This document shows positions 1 through 9,904 of a DNA stretch of 64,000 nucleotides, one piece after another. A model generated the notes under the pieces. The model saw nothing but the letters and a program-made list of their open reading frames with translations. It did not search any database and had not been told where the DNA came from. A program made the position numbers and the translations under genes. Source of the DNA: Pseudomonas yamanorum (GTDB lineage: Bacteria > Pseudomonadota > Gammaproteobacteria > Pseudomonadales > Pseudomonadaceae). The DNA lies in the NCBI RefSeq assembly GCF_013386765.1, contig NZ_JACARE010000010.1, positions 307,006 through 371,005 on the forward strand, written 5' to 3'. Position 1 is the first letter of the stretch; every line of letters starts with the position of its first letter.

Positions 1-324
1 GCGAATGGTCTCGGAGTCGTAGCCGAAGAAGTAGCCGTCCTTGCCGTAACTGGTGTTGGACAGCAGCTTGACCACCTGCGCCCGCACCGTCGTGTCGCCC
101 TGGGCGGCAGCGTCGTACAGCGGCTGGATGGTGGTCATGGCCACCTCGACGTAGCCGCGCAAGGTGGTCTTGGCGTCGTTGAGCAGGTTCTGACGGGTTT
201 CTTCGACTTCCTTGCGGGCCTGCTCCTGAAGGATCCACACCGTGGTCAGGCTGATGATCACGGCAAACAACAACACGGGCAGGACAGCAAGGGACAGTAC
301 TTTGGCCTTTAGACTCAGACGCAT
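1..324 (-). CDS. Methyl-accepting chemotaxis protein, N-terminal part (cut by window edge)
   Basis: Only the first 108 codons are present; the gene continues beyond base 1. The protein starts with a short basic stretch and one membrane helix (about residues 8-31), then enters a periplasmic region ending with the SYGKDGYFFGYD-type motif typical of single-Cache (sCache_2) ligand-binding domains of chemoreceptors. The ATG is the natural start before the helix. It would sense a small ligand in the periplasm and signal to CheA. Because the next genes match the order around P. aeruginosa PA2652-PA2659, it may correspond to the malate receptor CtpM (PA2652). That is a synteny inference; the ligand cannot be read from this fragment. 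Confidence 0.85.
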   Translation of the reverse strand, partial: MRLSLKAKVLSLAVLPVLLFAVIISLTTVWILQEQARKEVEETRQNLLNDAKTTLRGYVEVAMTTIQPLYDAAAQGDTTVRAQVVKLLSNTSYGKDGYFFGYDSETIR

Positions 325-393
325 GGCTCTTCTCTCTTAAGGGACAACTTAAGAGGTTAACGGCTAGTTACAATAAATCTGTAGGACAATCCC

Positions 394-1716
394 TCAGAGC
401 GTCATCGCAGCAAACCAGCCAAACGCCAGCAGCGGAATGTTGTAATGCAGGAAGGTCGGGACCACGGTGTCCCAGATATGGTGATGCTGGCCGTCGATGT
501 TCAACCCCGAGGTCGGGCCCAGGGTCGAGTCCGACGCGGGCGAGCCGGCATCCCCCAGTGCCCCGGCCGTGCCAACGATGCACACGATGGCCAGCGGGCT
601 GAAGCCCAGTTGCACGCACAGCGGCACAAAGATCGCCGCCAGGATCGGCACCGTGGAAAACGACGAGCCAATGCCCATGGTCACCAGCAAGCCCACCAGC
701 AGCATCAGCAGCGCGCCCACACCGCGGCTATGGCCGATAAACGCCGCCGAGGCTTGCACCAGAGTCTGCACTTCGCCGGTGGCCTTGAGCACTTCGGCAA
801 AGCCCGACGAGGCGATCATGATGAAGCCGATCATCGCCATCATCTTCATGCCTTCGGTGAACAGGTCATCGGTGTCACGCCAGCGCACGATGCCCGACAC
901 CGAAAAAATCAGGAACCCCGCCAGGGCGCCGATGATCATCGAGTCCAGCCACAGCTGGATAATGAACGCCGCCGCAATTGCCAGGCCGGCCACCAGCAGG
1001 GTCAGCGGGTTGTATTGCACCGCCACCTGCTCGACCCGCTCGATTTTCTCCAGGTCGTACACGCGCTTCTTGCGGTAGCTGATAAACACCGCCACCAGCA
1101 GGCCGACCACCATGCCCAGCGCCGGGAGGCCCATGGCATGGGTGACGTTGACCTGGCTGATGTCGACACCGCTCTTGGCCACGTTGGCCAGCAGGATCTG
1201 ATTCAGGAAGATATTGCCGAAGCCCACCGGCAGAAACATATAGGGCGTGATCAGGCCGAAGGTCATCACGCAGGCGATCAGCCGGCGGTCCAATTGCAGC
1301 TTGGTCAGCACATATAAAAGCGGCGGTACCAGCAGCGGGATAAACGCGATGTGGATCGGCAGGATGTTCTGCGAGGCGATGGCCACCACCCAGAGCAAGC
1401 CGATCAGCAACCACTTGACGTGACTGCCGCCGGTGGCTTCCTGACGGTCCACCAGCAGCAGGGCCTTGTCGGCCAACGCATGGGCCAGGCCAGACTTGGC
1501 AATCGCCACCGCGAAAGCACCGAGCAGCGCGTAGGACAATGCCACCGTCGCACCGCCACCCAGCCCACTGTTGAACGCCTTGAGCGTTGCGTCGATGCCC
1601 AGGCCGCCGGTCAGGCCACCCACCAGGGCGCCGACAATGATCGCGATTACCACATGCACGCGGGACAGGCTGAGCACCAGCATGGTGCCGACCGCGGCGA
1701 TTACTGCATTAATCAT
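394..1716 (-). CDS. Na+/H+ antiporter family (NhaC-like) permease
   Basis: A 440-residue, very hydrophobic inner-membrane protein with about eleven or twelve predicted helices. It contains glycine- and serine-rich stretches such as [12 protein letters not shown] and [18 protein letters not shown], as expected for the Na_H_antiport_2/NhaC-type family, whose members exchange cations or carry organic acids or amino acids. The start is placed at the ATG preceded by GAGGTAACG rather than at an earlier in-frame codon that would add 24 non-hydrophobic residues. It lies between two chemoreceptor genes, as does PA2653 in P. aeruginosa, so it may import a compound sensed by one of them. The substrate is unknown. 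Confidence 0.8.
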   Translation of the reverse strand: MINAVIAAVGTMLVLSLSRVHVVIAIIVGALVGGLTGGLGIDATLKAFNSGLGGGATVALSYALLGAFAVAIAKSGLAHALADKALLLVDRQEATGGSHVKWLLIGLLWVVAIASQNILPIHIAFIPLLVPPLLYVLTKLQLDRRLIACVMTFGLITPYMFLPVGFGNIFLNQILLANVAKSGVDISQVNVTHAMGLPALGMVVGLLVAVFISYRKKRVYDLEKIERVEQVAVQYNPLTLLVAGLAIAAAFIIQLWLDSMIIGALAGFLIFSVSGIVRWRDTDDLFTEGMKMMAMIGFIMIASSGFAEVLKATGEVQTLVQASAAFIGHSRGVGALLMLLVGLLVTMGIGSSFSTVPILAAIFVPLCVQLGFSPLAIVCIVGTAGALGDAGSPASDSTLGPTSGLNIDGQHHHIWDTVVPTFLHYNIPLLAFGWFAAMTL

Positions 1717-1961
1717 CGTTACCTCAAGACAGAAAACATAAAAAAAGCACGCACCTGCCCGGGCTGCTGTCGGGGACGGCTGCCGCAAATCAGGTGTTAA
1801 AGGAGTTTTATTAGAGGGCGCGCACTTTGCAGCAGGCAGGCGGGCATGTCAAAGCACGACGTCGCAAACAGCTTTAAATTGAACGTTTGAATAAAGAAAA
1901 CTTTCAAGCGGCCGATACAGGCAGATCGTCTCTGTCGTATCGAAAGGTTAAGGAAGGCTCC

Positions 1962-4109
1962 ATGTCGCTCAGACAGCTGTCCATTCAATGGAAAATTACC
2001 CTGCTGGCCGGTCTCTGCCTGTTGGGCATCGTGACCTTGCTGGTAGGTCTGTCGCTGTACCGCATGGCGCAGAGTTCCGATCTGGTGAAGGCCTCCAGCA
2101 TGGAAATGCTCGACGAAGCTGCCCAGGCGCGCATCGAAGCCCAGGGTGAAGTCCAGGCCTTGGGCATTCGCCAGCAGTTCATGGACGCCTATCAATACGG
2201 CCACGGTTTTTCCCGGCAGGTGCTGTTCCTGCGGGAACAGGCAGAAAAACGCTTCCTGGATGCGTTCGATCTACGCGAAGACCTGACTCGCCAGGTCAAG
2301 GCCGCGTTGCAAGCCAACCCGGACTTGCTGGGCCTGTCCCTGGTATTTGAAGCCAACGCACTGGACGGCAAGGACGAACTGTTCGCCAATCAAAAGGAGC
2401 TGGGCAGCAACGACAAAGGCCGCTTTGCGCTGTACTGGTCCCAGCCGACCGCGGGCAAACTGACCTCAATGTCGCTGCCCGAAAGCGACATGTCCGACAC
2501 CAGCATCGGACCCAGCGGCGAAAAAGCCAACGCGTGGTTCACCTGCCCGCGCACCACCCTCAAACCCTGCGTGATCGAGCCGTACTTCTATGTCATCGAC
2601 GGGCAAAAGGTGCTGATGACCAGCATCGTGTTCCCGCTGATGGTCAATGGCAAAGTCATCGCGTCGCTGTCGGTGGACATCAACCTCAACAGCCTGCAAG
2701 CGGTCAGCCAGAGCGTCAGCCAGAAACTCTACAACGGCCAGACCAGCGTCAGCATCATCAGCCCGGTGGGCCTGCTGGCCGGCTACAGCCCGGACGCCGG
2801 CAAACTCAGCCAGCGCCTGGACACCGTCGACACCTCCAATGGCGCGCAACTGATCAGCGCCCTGGCCAGCAGCACCCAGACCCGCAGTGTGCGCACCGAC
2901 CATCAACTCAAGGTACTGGCGCCGTTCCTGCCGATTCCCGATGGCAAACCGTGGGGCGTGTTGCTGGATGTGCCGGAAAAAGTCCTGGTCGCCCCGGCTG
3001 AAGCCCTGAAGGTCAAGCTCGACGCCGACAACGCCAAGGGCACCCTGCTGGAACTGAGCCTGGGCCTGTTGGCCGCCATCGTCGGCCTGTTGCTGGTGTG
3101 GCTGATGGCCCGCAGCGTGACGCGGCCGATCCTCGGCGTGGCGCGCATGCTGGAAGACATTGCCAGTGGCGAAGGCGACCTGACCCGCCGCCTGGCCTAC
3201 GACAAGCACGATGAACTCGGTGAGTTGGCCGGCTGGTTCAACCGCTTCCTCGACAAGCTGCAGCCGATCATTGCCCAGGTCAAACGTTCGGTGCAGGACG
3301 CCCGGGGCACCGCCGACCAGTCAGCCGCGATTGCCACCGAAACCAGCGCCGGCATGGAGCAGCAATACCGCCAGGTCGACCAGGTAGCCACCGCCTCCCA
3401 CGAGATGAGCGCCACCGCCCAGGACGTCGCCCGCAATGCAGCCCAGGCCGCCCAGGCCGCCCGCGATGCCGACCGGGCCACCCGCGAAGGCTTGACGGTG
3501 ATCGACCGCACCACCACCAGCATCGGTCATCTGGCCGCTGACATGAGCACGGCAATGACCCAGGTTGAAGGCCTGGCCGCCAACAGCGAGAAGATCGGTT
3601 CGGTACTGGAAGTGATTCGCGCGATCGCCGAGCAGACCAACCTGCTGGCACTCAACGCCGCCATCGAAGCGGCCCGCGCCGGTGAGGCCGGTCGTGGTTT
3701 TGCAGTGGTCGCCGACGAAGTGCGCAACCTGGCACGACGTACCCAGGAATCGGTGGAAGAAACCCGCCTGGTGATCGAGCAACTGCAAAGTGGCACCCAG
3801 GATGTGGTGGGCTCCATGAGCAACAGCCATCGTCAGGCCCAAGGCAGCGTCGAGCATGTAGGCCAGGCCGTGACCGCGTTGCGCCAGATCGGCGATGCGG
3901 TGACGGTGATCAGCGACATGAACCTGCAAATCGCCAGCGCCGCCGAAGAGCAAAGCGCGGTGGCCGAGGAGATCAACAATAACGTGGCGACGATTCGGGA
4001 TGTGACCGAGTCGCTGTCCGAGCAGGCGAATGAATCGGCGCGGGTCAGCCAGGCGTTGAATAGCCTGGCGAATCAGCAGCAGGGTTTGATGGATCAGTTC
4101 AGGGTTTGA
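1962..4109 (+). CDS. tlpQ: Methyl-accepting chemotaxis protein with dCache sensor domain, TlpQ-like
   Basis: The 715-residue receptor has a first membrane helix at about residues 10-32, a large periplasmic region to about 358 with the [19 protein letters not shown] type of sequence seen in double-Cache domains, a second helix (about 360-385), a HAMP segment, and the highly conserved chemoreceptor hairpin tip ([19 protein letters not shown], about 557-575). The start is the ATG behind AAGGAAGGCTCC; an earlier in-frame codon would add 25 residues with no function apparent. Length and gene order agree with P. aeruginosa TlpQ (PA2654), reported as a receptor for histamine and polyamines. The ligand here is inferred from that orthology only. 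Confidence 0.85.
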   Translation: MSLRQLSIQWKITLLAGLCLLGIVTLLVGLSLYRMAQSSDLVKASSMEMLDEAAQARIEAQGEVQALGIRQQFMDAYQYGHGFSRQVLFLREQAEKRFLDAFDLREDLTRQVKAALQANPDLLGLSLVFEANALDGKDELFANQKELGSNDKGRFALYWSQPTAGKLTSMSLPESDMSDTSIGPSGEKANAWFTCPRTTLKPCVIEPYFYVIDGQKVLMTSIVFPLMVNGKVIASLSVDINLNSLQAVSQSVSQKLYNGQTSVSIISPVGLLAGYSPDAGKLSQRLDTVDTSNGAQLISALASSTQTRSVRTDHQLKVLAPFLPIPDGKPWGVLLDVPEKVLVAPAEALKVKLDADNAKGTLLELSLGLLAAIVGLLLVWLMARSVTRPILGVARMLEDIASGEGDLTRRLAYDKHDELGELAGWFNRFLDKLQPIIAQVKRSVQDARGTADQSAAIATETSAGMEQQYRQVDQVATASHEMSATAQDVARNAAQAAQAARDADRATREGLTVIDRTTTSIGHLAADMSTAMTQVEGLAANSEKIGSVLEVIRAIAEQTNLLALNAAIEAARAGEAGRGFAVVADEVRNLARRTQESVEETRLVIEQLQSGTQDVVGSMSNSHRQAQGSVEHVGQAVTALRQIGDAVTVISDMNLQIASAAEEQSAVAEEINNNVATIRDVTESLSEQANESARVSQALNSLANQQQGLMDQFRV

Positions 4110-4147
4110 TGAGCTGCGAGATTCTCTGGCAATAAGCCCGAGTATCC

Positions 4148-4238
4148 CGTAGCAGCTGTCGAGCCTCGGCGAGGCTGCGTTAGCGGTGTGTCAGGTATGC
4201 CGCCGACGCAGCCTCGCCAAGGCTCGACAGCTGCTACG
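4148..4238. repeat. Inverted REP-like pair, class A
   Basis: Two nearly perfect 32-base arms (4148-4179 and 4207-4238) built on GTAGCAGCTGTCGAGC...GCGAGGCTGCG are arranged as an inverted pair between the convergent chemoreceptor and sensor-kinase genes. It can form a long hairpin in RNA and may act as a shared bidirectional transcription stop. The same element recurs at 8104-8202 and 47043-47152, with a single arm at 57380-57411. Confidence 0.85.
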
Positions 4239-4245
4239 TCGGTTT

Positions 4246-5562
4246 TCACTGGCGGCGTGGCAGGTCGATAACCACCTTCAGCCCGCCCAGCTCGCTTTCC
4301 TGCAACAGCAGCACCCCGCCCCACACCTCGACAATATCCCGCACGATCCCCAACCCCAGGCCATGGCCGTCAGTCTGCTCATCCAGCCGGGTGCCCCGGC
4401 TGAACACCTGGTCGCGCTGACTCTCGGGAATCCCCGGCCCGTCATCCTCGACCATCAGCCGAAAGCCTTCCGGGGTTTCGCTGATGCTCAACACAATCTC
4501 GGCATCCGCCCATTTGCAGGCGTTGTCCAGCAGGTTGCCCAACAGTTCCAGCAAGTCCTCGCGGTCCCACGGCAGTTGCAAACCGGGGCGCACGCGGTAA
4601 CTCAAATCCAGATGTTCGCCATGGATCATGTTCAAGGTCGCTAACAGCCCCGGCAATTCACCATCGCAGTCGAACAAGGCACCCGGCAGGGTCTCGCCGG
4701 CCAACCGCGCACGATTGAGTTCGCGGTTAAGCCGTTGCTGCACCTGCTCCAACTGTTCGCGCAGCAGCTTGCTCAGTTGCGGATGGTCCTTGAGCTGCTC
4801 GCTGGAGGCCACGCTCAGCAACACCGCCAACGGGGTTTTCAGGGCATGGCCGAGGTTGCCCAGGGCGTTGCGCGAGCGTTTGAGGCTGTCTTCGGTGTGG
4901 GCCAGCAAATGGTTGATCTGTGCCACCAGCGGCTCCAGTTCCACCGGCACCTGGGTATCCAGTTGCGAGCGCTGGCCTTGTTGCAGTTGCGCGATCTGGT
5001 TGCGCGCGGTCTCCAGCGGGCGTAACGCGCGGCGCACGGTGACCCGTTGCAGGATCAGGATCAGCAACAGCGCCGCCAGCCCGATTACCAGGCCAATCTG
5101 GCGCATCAGGCGAAAGCTTTCCCTGACCGGGGTGTAGTCCTGGGCCACGCTGATGGAAATCGATTGGCCGAAGCGCTTGTAGTCCGAACGCAGCACCAGC
5201 AGTTGCTGGCCTTCCGGGCCCAGTTGCAGGTTGCCCTTGAGCCCGGCCTGGGGCAGTTGCGGCAGCTCCTGGTCCCATAACGAGCGGGAACGCCAGTGGG
5301 TGTCACCAAAATCGATACGGAAATAGTGCCCGGAAAACGGGCGCTGATAAGCCGGAGACAGCCGCTGCTCATCCAGTTGCACACCCGTGGGCCCGCGCAC
5401 CAGCGCCACCAGCAGGTTCTCGCTGTCATTGCGCAGGCCCGATTCCAGGTAGCGTTGCAGGCCCACTTCGAACAGCCACAAACTGGTCTGCGCCAGCACC
5501 AGGCCGACGATCACCATCACACTGATCAGCCCCAGGCTCAGGCGCCGCTGGATCGACTTCAT
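4246..5562 (-). CDS. carS: Two-component sensor histidine kinase, CarS/BqsS-like
   Basis: A 438-residue membrane kinase with helices at about 10-32 and 155-172, a periplasmic domain of about 120 residues between them, a HAMP-like linker, the phosphoacceptor His239 in [11 protein letters not shown], the N box LLDNACKWA and the G box DDGPGIP. It partners the response regulator whose stop overlaps its start by 4 bases. By gene order (chemoreceptors, regulator, two PepSY genes) it corresponds to P. aeruginosa CarS/BqsS (PA2656), which responds to Ca2+ or Fe2+. The first periplasmic segment carries R44-N-D-S-E48, close to where an RExxE iron motif is reported for BqsS; the second residue differs. 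The signal sensed here is therefore uncertain. Confidence 0.8.
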   Translation of the reverse strand: MKSIQRRLSLGLISVMVIVGLVLAQTSLWLFEVGLQRYLESGLRNDSENLLVALVRGPTGVQLDEQRLSPAYQRPFSGHYFRIDFGDTHWRSRSLWDQELPQLPQAGLKGNLQLGPEGQQLLVLRSDYKRFGQSISISVAQDYTPVRESFRLMRQIGLVIGLAALLLILILQRVTVRRALRPLETARNQIAQLQQGQRSQLDTQVPVELEPLVAQINHLLAHTEDSLKRSRNALGNLGHALKTPLAVLLSVASSEQLKDHPQLSKLLREQLEQVQQRLNRELNRARLAGETLPGALFDCDGELPGLLATLNMIHGEHLDLSYRVRPGLQLPWDREDLLELLGNLLDNACKWADAEIVLSISETPEGFRLMVEDDGPGIPESQRDQVFSRGTRLDEQTDGHGLGLGIVRDIVEVWGGVLLLQESELGGLKVVIDLPRRQ

Positions 5563-6227
5563 GCAGGGCCAGCGCCAAACCGGTAACCCTGGCCGCGCCG
5601 GGTCTCGATCACGCTGCGGCCCAGCTTGCGGCGCAGGTGATTGACGTGCACTTCCAGCACATTGGAATCACGCTCGGTCTCGCCGTCGTACAGGTGTTCG
5701 GCCAGGTGGCTTTTGGAAAGGATTTGCTCGGGGTGCAGCATGAAGTAACGCAGCAGCCGAAACTCGGCGGCAGTCAGTTGGATCTCCTCGCCGTCACGCA
5801 TCACGCACTGGCGGCCCTCATCCAGGTGCAAACCGGCGGCCTGCAAGGTGGGCTGATTGGCCTGGCCATGGGAACGGCGCAGCAAGGCCTGGATACGCAG
5901 GTGCAGTTCTTCGGGGTGGAAGGGTTTGCTCAGGTAATCGTCGGCTCCGGCCTTGAGCCCTTCGATGCGCTCGGCCCAGGAGTCGCGGGCAGTGAGGATC
6001 AGCACCGGCGTGGCCAAGCCGGCGGCGCGCCATTGCGTCAGCACCTCAAGCCCGGGCAAACCCGGCAGGCCGAGATCAAGAATGATCAAGTCGTAGGGTT
6101 CGCTGCGCCCCTGATACACCGCATCGCGCCCGTCCGCCAGCCAGTCCACGGCATAGCCCTGGCGATTGAGCCCGGCCATCAGCTCATCGGCCAGGGGTAC
6201 GTGGTCTTCCACCAGAAGCAGGCGCAT
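5559..6227 (-). CDS. carR: OmpR-family response regulator, CarR/BqsR-like
   Basis: The 222-residue protein has an N-terminal receiver domain with the acidic pocket E7-D8 and phosphoacceptor Asp51 ([10 protein letters not shown]), the signalling Lys near residue 101, and a C-terminal winged-helix DNA-binding domain ending in [20 protein letters not shown]. It is translated in a chain: its ATG overlaps the stop of the upstream PepSY gene (TGATG) and its own stop overlaps the kinase start (ATGA). It should control its own operon and genes for cation homeostasis, if the CarR/BqsR assignment, based on gene order and domain type, is right. Confidence 0.85.
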   Translation of the reverse strand: MRLLLVEDHVPLADELMAGLNRQGYAVDWLADGRDAVYQGRSEPYDLIILDLGLPGLPGLEVLTQWRAAGLATPVLILTARDSWAERIEGLKAGADDYLSKPFHPEELHLRIQALLRRSHGQANQPTLQAAGLHLDEGRQCVMRDGEEIQLTAAEFRLLRYFMLHPEQILSKSHLAEHLYDGETERDSNVLEVHVNHLRRKLGRSVIETRRGQGYRFGAGPA

Positions 6228-6550
6228 CAGTCGTCTTCCTTGTCTTTGAGCAGTTGGCCGGTGTTGGCGTCGAGTTCGATCTCGCGTACTACGCCTTCCA
6301 CTGTCAGCAGTTCGATTTCATAGATATAGCGCACAGGACGATCCTTGTGCTCCTCAAGCTCGGCGTCGAGCAACTTGGCGCCCGGGTAGCGCTCGAAAGC
6401 CGGGCCAAGCAGATGCTCGAGCGGCGCGATCACACCCTTCTGGCGCAGGCGCAGCGCTTCGTCCTGGCCCAGGTCCCGAGCGGCCAGGCTTGAGCAAAAT
6501 GCCAGGAGCACCAGCGCCACTTGAACGCTGGTGCGTAGATTTACCTTCAT
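6227..6550 (-). CDS. PepSY-domain periplasmic protein (second of a pair)
   Basis: A 107-residue protein with a signal peptide (about 1-23, ending ...SLAA-RD) and a single PepSY domain running from [14 protein letters not shown] to the [16 protein letters not shown] end. PepSY domains are small periplasmic inhibitor or ligand-binding folds. The start chosen is the ATG that overlaps the stop of the upstream PepSY gene (TAATG); a longer frame would lose the signal peptide. It is about half identical by eye to the neighbouring PepSY protein, so the two look like a tandem duplication. P. aeruginosa has similar small proteins next to CarSR. Role: probably accessory to metal-ion sensing or tolerance (inference). 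Confidence 0.8.
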   Translation of the reverse strand: MKVNLRTSVQVALVLLAFCSSLAARDLGQDEALRLRQKGVIAPLEHLLGPAFERYPGAKLLDAELEEHKDRPVRYIYEIELLTVEGVVREIELDANTGQLLKDKEDD

Positions 6551-6858
6551 TACGTATCCTGATGATCCTTGAGGACGGCCCCGGTGACGGCGTCCAATTC
6601 CAGGTCCCACTCAACGCCCTGGGCGTCGCGCAGTTCAACCTGATACAGGTACTTGCCGTATTCCTCTTCAAGCTCGGTTTCATGCACGGTGGCGCCGGGA
6701 TGTTTGGCGAGTGCAATGGCGTTGAGCTTCTCGAAAGACACAATGGTACCAGCGTCGCGCAATTTCAGTGCCTCGTCCGGCCCCAGGTCTCGGGCCTGGG
6801 CGAGGCCCGCAGTGAGGGCGATGATACTGCCGGCGATCACGGCTGTGAGGGTTTTCAT
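6550..6858 (-). CDS. PepSY-domain periplasmic protein (first of a pair)
   Basis: A 102-residue secreted protein: signal peptide MKTLTAVIAGSIIALTAGLAQA, then one PepSY domain (DLGPDEALKLRDAGTIVSF ... LELDAVTGAVLKDHQDT). It is the first gene of the PepSY-PepSY-regulator-kinase operon, so the promoter must lie in the 6859-7017 gap shared with the divergent patatin-like gene. A good GGAGACTCACC ribosome site precedes the ATG; longer in-frame starts far upstream overlap the divergent gene and are rejected. The tail rich in Asp and Glu could bind divalent cations, which would suit a CarSR-type operon, but that is inference. Confidence 0.8.
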   Translation of the reverse strand: MKTLTAVIAGSIIALTAGLAQARDLGPDEALKLRDAGTIVSFEKLNAIALAKHPGATVHETELEEEYGKYLYQVELRDAQGVEWDLELDAVTGAVLKDHQDT

Positions 6859-7017
6859 GGTGAGTCTCCGTTTCAGGATATTTTGCCTACGGGGCTCACC
6901 GTACTGGATCCAACTTAACTGAAACTGAATTGCCACCATGGCAATTCTACGCAACACCATTGCCTGCAACCGCGCAGGATTTTCTATACTGCCCTGCTCG
7001 CTGTCGATGAGATCGGT

Positions 7018-8097
7018 ATGACTGCTATCCATATGAAGTTCCCCGCCTTGACCCTCAAGGCCGGCAAACGCGCCTTTGCACGCATTCGCGAACAGGGGCT
7101 GGCGCCTGCGGATGTCGGCATCCTGCCCGGTGCTGCTGGCGGCCCCAAGGCCCTGGGCATCCAGGGCCTGGACCTGGCGCTGTTCGGTGACTGGCTGCCC
7201 CGCGCGCCACGCGAACGCGCACTGATCGGCGCCTCTATAGGCTCCTGGCGGTTTGCCAGCGCGTGCCTGCCCGACCCGGTGCAAGGTTTGCTCGACCTGG
7301 GCCGCCTGTACAACGAACAAAGTTTTGCCAAAGGCGTGACCATGGCCGAAGTCAGCCAGAGTTGCGTGCGTATGCTCGATGACCTGCTGGCCGGTCGTGA
7401 TGCCCGGGTGCTCGACAACCCGAACTATCGGCTGAACATCATGGTGGTCAAAAGCCACGGCCTGCTCGCCGACGATCATCGCGGTCGCCTCGGCTTGGGC
7501 CTGTCCTCGGTGATCGCCGACAACCTGCGGGGCCGCGCTCGGCTGTCACGGCACTTCGAACGGCTGATCGTCCACGACCCGCGCCAGGCGCCACCGCTGC
7601 ATGCGCTCAAGGATTTCCCGTCGCGCTTCCTCAATCTGGAACTGGGCAACCTGCGCCAGGCGTTGCTGGCGTCCGGCTCGATCCCCATGGTGATGCAAGG
7701 CGTGCGTGACCTGCCGGGTGCTGGCGCAGGCACCTACCGCGACGGCGGCCTGCTGGACTATCACCTCGACCTGCCCTACCACGGCGAAGACATCGTGCTG
7801 TACCCGCACTTCACCGACCGGGTCATTCCCGGCTGGTTCGACAAGGGCTTGCCGTGGCGCCGCGCCAATCAACAGGGCCTGCAGGATGTATTGCTGCTGG
7901 CACCGTCGAAGGAATACCTGGCCCGCCTGCCCCACGGCAAACTGCCGGACCGCAGTGACTTCAAGCGTTTCATGGGTGATGACCCGGGACGCAACAAGTA
8001 CTGGCAAACCGCGATGAGCGAAAGCCAGCGGCTGGGGGATGAATTCCTGCAACTGGCCGACAACGGCCAATTGGGCGAACGCCTGCTGGCTCTCTGA
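7018..8097 (+). CDS. Patatin-like phospholipase family protein
   Basis: A 359-residue soluble protein with the three patatin landmarks: a glycine-rich oxyanion segment (PGAAGGPKALG, about 36-46), the nucleophile elbow G-A-S-I-G (about 77-81), and the D-G-G of the catalytic Asp (YRDGGLLDYHLD, about 239-250). It should be a Ser-Asp dyad acyl hydrolase acting on lipids. No signal peptide is seen, so it is probably cytoplasmic. A second ATG five codons in (MKFPALTLK) is an alternative start. It is transcribed away from the PepSY operon and stands alone, followed by an inverted REP pair. Physiological substrate unknown. Confidence 0.8.
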   Translation: MTAIHMKFPALTLKAGKRAFARIREQGLAPADVGILPGAAGGPKALGIQGLDLALFGDWLPRAPRERALIGASIGSWRFASACLPDPVQGLLDLGRLYNEQSFAKGVTMAEVSQSCVRMLDDLLAGRDARVLDNPNYRLNIMVVKSHGLLADDHRGRLGLGLSSVIADNLRGRARLSRHFERLIVHDPRQAPPLHALKDFPSRFLNLELGNLRQALLASGSIPMVMQGVRDLPGAGAGTYRDGGLLDYHLDLPYHGEDIVLYPHFTDRVIPGWFDKGLPWRRANQQGLQDVLLLAPSKEYLARLPHGKLPDRSDFKRFMGDDPGRNKYWQTAMSESQRLGDEFLQLADNGQLGERLLAL

Positions 8098-8103
8098 TCC
8101 CCC

Positions 8104-8202
8104 CGTAGCAGCTGTCGAGCTTAAGCGAGGCTGCGTCGGCAGCACCTCGGTTTACCAGGCAAACCGTAAACGCAGCCTCGCTAAAGCTCGACAGCTGCTA
8201 CG
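8104..8202. repeat. Inverted REP-like pair, class A
   Basis: Arms 8104-8135 and 8171-8202 carry the same GTAGCAGCTGTCGAGC...GCGAGGCTGCG unit as 4148-4238, with a different loop. It starts 6 bases after the patatin-like gene stop and probably separates its transcript from queD. Confidence 0.85.
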
Positions 8203-8276
8203 TAGGGTGCGCGCGCGGTGGCAACAAACTGTTAAACTCGCCGCCTGCCAGACACCTGACCGAGCTGAAAAATACT

Positions 8277-8633
8277 GTGGAAATCTTCAAGGAATTTACA
8301 TTCGAATCCGCCCACCGCCTGCCCCACGTGCCCGAAGGCCACAAGTGCGGGCGCCTGCATGGCCATTCGTTCAAGGTGGCAATCCACCTCAGCGGCGACC
8401 TCGACCCGCATACCGGCTGGATCCGTGACTTCTCGGAGATCAAGGCGATTTTCAAGCCGCTCTACGAACGCCTCGACCACAACTACCTCAATGACATCCC
8501 GGGCCTTGAGAACCCGACCAGCGAAGTGCTGGCCAAATGGATCTGGACTGAATTGAAACCGTTGTTGCCGGAACTCAGCGCGATTCGCATCCATGAGACC
8601 TGCACCAGTGGCTGCATTTATCGCGGCGAATGA
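8277..8633 (+). CDS. queD: 6-carboxy-5,6,7,8-tetrahydropterin synthase QueD
   Basis: The 118-residue length and motifs fit QueD: zinc ligands in FESAHRL (His15) and [11 protein letters not shown] (His27 and His29 region), the catalytic Cys24, and the C-terminal [11 protein letters not shown] end. It converts dihydroneopterin triphosphate to 6-carboxytetrahydropterin on the way to queuosine in tRNA. Translation appears to start at GTG (8277): no ATG lies nearer and the first residues [14 protein letters not shown] are those usual for the family. A strong terminator follows at 8647-8674, so it is probably a single-gene unit. The other queuosine genes are not in this window. Confidence 0.93.
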   Translation: MEIFKEFTFESAHRLPHVPEGHKCGRLHGHSFKVAIHLSGDLDPHTGWIRDFSEIKAIFKPLYERLDHNYLNDIPGLENPTSEVLAKWIWTELKPLLPELSAIRIHETCTSGCIYRGE

Positions 8634-8646
8634 GCTGGTGATGTAG

Positions 8647-8674
8647 AAAAAACCACCCTTGCGGTGGTTTTTTT
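8647..8674 (+). terminator. Rho-independent terminator after queD
   Basis: The stem CCACC / GGTGG (8653-8657 and 8663-8667) with a 5-base loop is preceded by six As and followed by seven Ts, a classical intrinsic terminator that may work in both directions. Confidence 0.9.
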
Positions 8675-8724
8675 ATGCCGGTGACTCCCTTACAGTCGTG
8701 GCCTCTTGTAAAGGAAGCGCTGCG

Positions 8725-9177
8725 ATGCCATCCCTTATCCGCCCTGCTACCGTTGACGATGTCGCCACCATCGAGACCATCGTCCACGCCGCCTACTCCC
8801 CTTACATCGAACGCATCGGGCGCAAGCCAGGGCCGATGCTGGATGATTATCGCCAACAGGTCGCTGCTGGACGCGTACATGTGCTGGAGAGCTCCGGCCG
8901 GGTGCACGGCTTTGTCGTACTGATCCATGAGGACGAGTACCTGCTGCTGGATAACCTGGCCGTCGACCCCGGCGCCCAGGGGTTGGGTTACGGGCGCCTG
9001 CTGCTGGAGTTCACGGAACAGCAAGCCCACCAGGGTTTCGTGCGCCTCTACACCAATGAGGCAATGACCGAAAACCTCGCGCTGTACACCCGCAAGGGCT
9101 ATGTGGAAACCCACCGCGCCGAGGAAAACGGCCTGCGTCGGGTTTACCTGCAAAAAGACCTCACTGCCTCTCGCTGA
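8725..9177 (+). CDS. GNAT family N-acetyltransferase
   Basis: A 150-residue protein with a full GNAT fold: N-terminal IRPATVDDVATIETIVHAAY, the beta4 segment YLLLDNLAVDPGAQGLGYGRLLLEF holding the acetyl-CoA pyrophosphate loop (Q/R-x-x-G-x-G/A-type GAQGLGYGRL), and the beta5 ALYTRKGYVETHR region. It transfers an acetyl group from acetyl-CoA to an amine that cannot be inferred. The start is the ATG behind AAGGAAGCGCTGCG; an upstream in-frame codon lies inside the queD terminator. The NUDIX gene follows after 10 bases, so the two are probably co-transcribed. Confidence 0.85.
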   Translation: MPSLIRPATVDDVATIETIVHAAYSPYIERIGRKPGPMLDDYRQQVAAGRVHVLESSGRVHGFVVLIHEDEYLLLDNLAVDPGAQGLGYGRLLLEFTEQQAHQGFVRLYTNEAMTENLALYTRKGYVETHRAEENGLRRVYLQKDLTASR

Positions 9178-9187
9178 AGGAATTCCC

Positions 9188-9811
9188 ATGGAAAACACCT
9201 GGCTGGCCCAGGCCAAGCGCTTGCAAGCATTGGCCTCCACGGGGCTGCATTTCTGCACCGATGACTTCGAGCGCGAGCGCCTCGAGGAAATCGCCCAGAT
9301 CGCCCACAGCATGCTCGCGCAGTTGGGCGAAGTGCCGCTGGAGCGCATCACCGGGCTGGTGCCGGACTTTGCCAAGCGCTATTCGACGCCGATGATTGAT
9401 GTACGGGGTGCGGTGATTGACGGTGACCGGATCCTGTTGGTGCGTGAGTTGACGGATGGTTGCTGGGCGTTGCCCGGAGGCTATGCGGATATTGGTTTGT
9501 CGGCCGCTGAAAACATCATCAAGGAAATCCGCGAAGAGGCCGGGCTGACAGTTACCGCTCGGGCGCTGTACAGCGTCACCCATAAGGCCAAAGGTTTGTA
9601 CCGGCCCGATATCCGGGACTTCTACAAACTCTATTTTCTGTGCGAGCGGGTTGATCAAGTGGCGCCGGCTGCCGGTTTCGAAACCACGGAAGTCGGCTTC
9701 TTCAGGCTCGATGCCCTGCCGCCGCTCTCCCGTGGCCGCACCATTGAAAGCGACCTTGAGGCCGCGTTTGCGTTTCATCGAGGGGAGACCACCCACACCC
9801 TGTTCGATTGA
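9188..9811 (+). CDS. NUDIX hydrolase with N-terminal Nudix_N_2-type domain
   Basis: A 207-residue protein with an N-terminal helical module (about 1-65) followed by a NUDIX domain. The NUDIX box reads GGYADIGLSAAENIIKEIREEAG, with the metal-binding EIREE helix intact; the first Glu of the textbook consensus is replaced, as is usual in this ADP-ribose/nucleoside-diphosphate subfamily (GGWADV-type). It hydrolyses a nucleoside diphosphate linked to another group; the exact substrate cannot be told. AAGGAATTCCC precedes the ATG. It follows the GNAT gene closely and ends just before a hairpin at 9817-9839. Confidence 0.85.
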   Translation: MENTWLAQAKRLQALASTGLHFCTDDFERERLEEIAQIAHSMLAQLGEVPLERITGLVPDFAKRYSTPMIDVRGAVIDGDRILLVRELTDGCWALPGGYADIGLSAAENIIKEIREEAGLTVTARALYSVTHKAKGLYRPDIRDFYKLYFLCERVDQVAPAAGFETTEVGFFRLDALPPLSRGRTIESDLEAAFAFHRGETTHTLFD

Positions 9812-9816
9812 AAAAC

Positions 9817-9840
9817 GGGTGATCCAATTTGTATCACCCT
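9817..9840 (+). terminator. Possible terminator after the NUDIX gene
   Basis: A perfect 7-base stem, GGGTGAT (9817-9823) and ATCACCC (9833-9839), lies 5 bases after the stop codon. The following T-run is very short, so it may be weak or merely stabilise the mRNA end. Confidence 0.45.
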
Positions 9841-9904
9841 TGCACCGCTTTCGCGCCTGACTGGGCAGAAAGACCAATCCCTCCCGCGTGTTCTCCCTGT
9901 TTGG

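Noticed and set aside
4148..4238. Intrinsic terminator with U-tract at the class A repeat
   Set aside because: The inverted pair is long and GC-rich but has no T-run after the stem, so it was listed as a REP-like repeat only.
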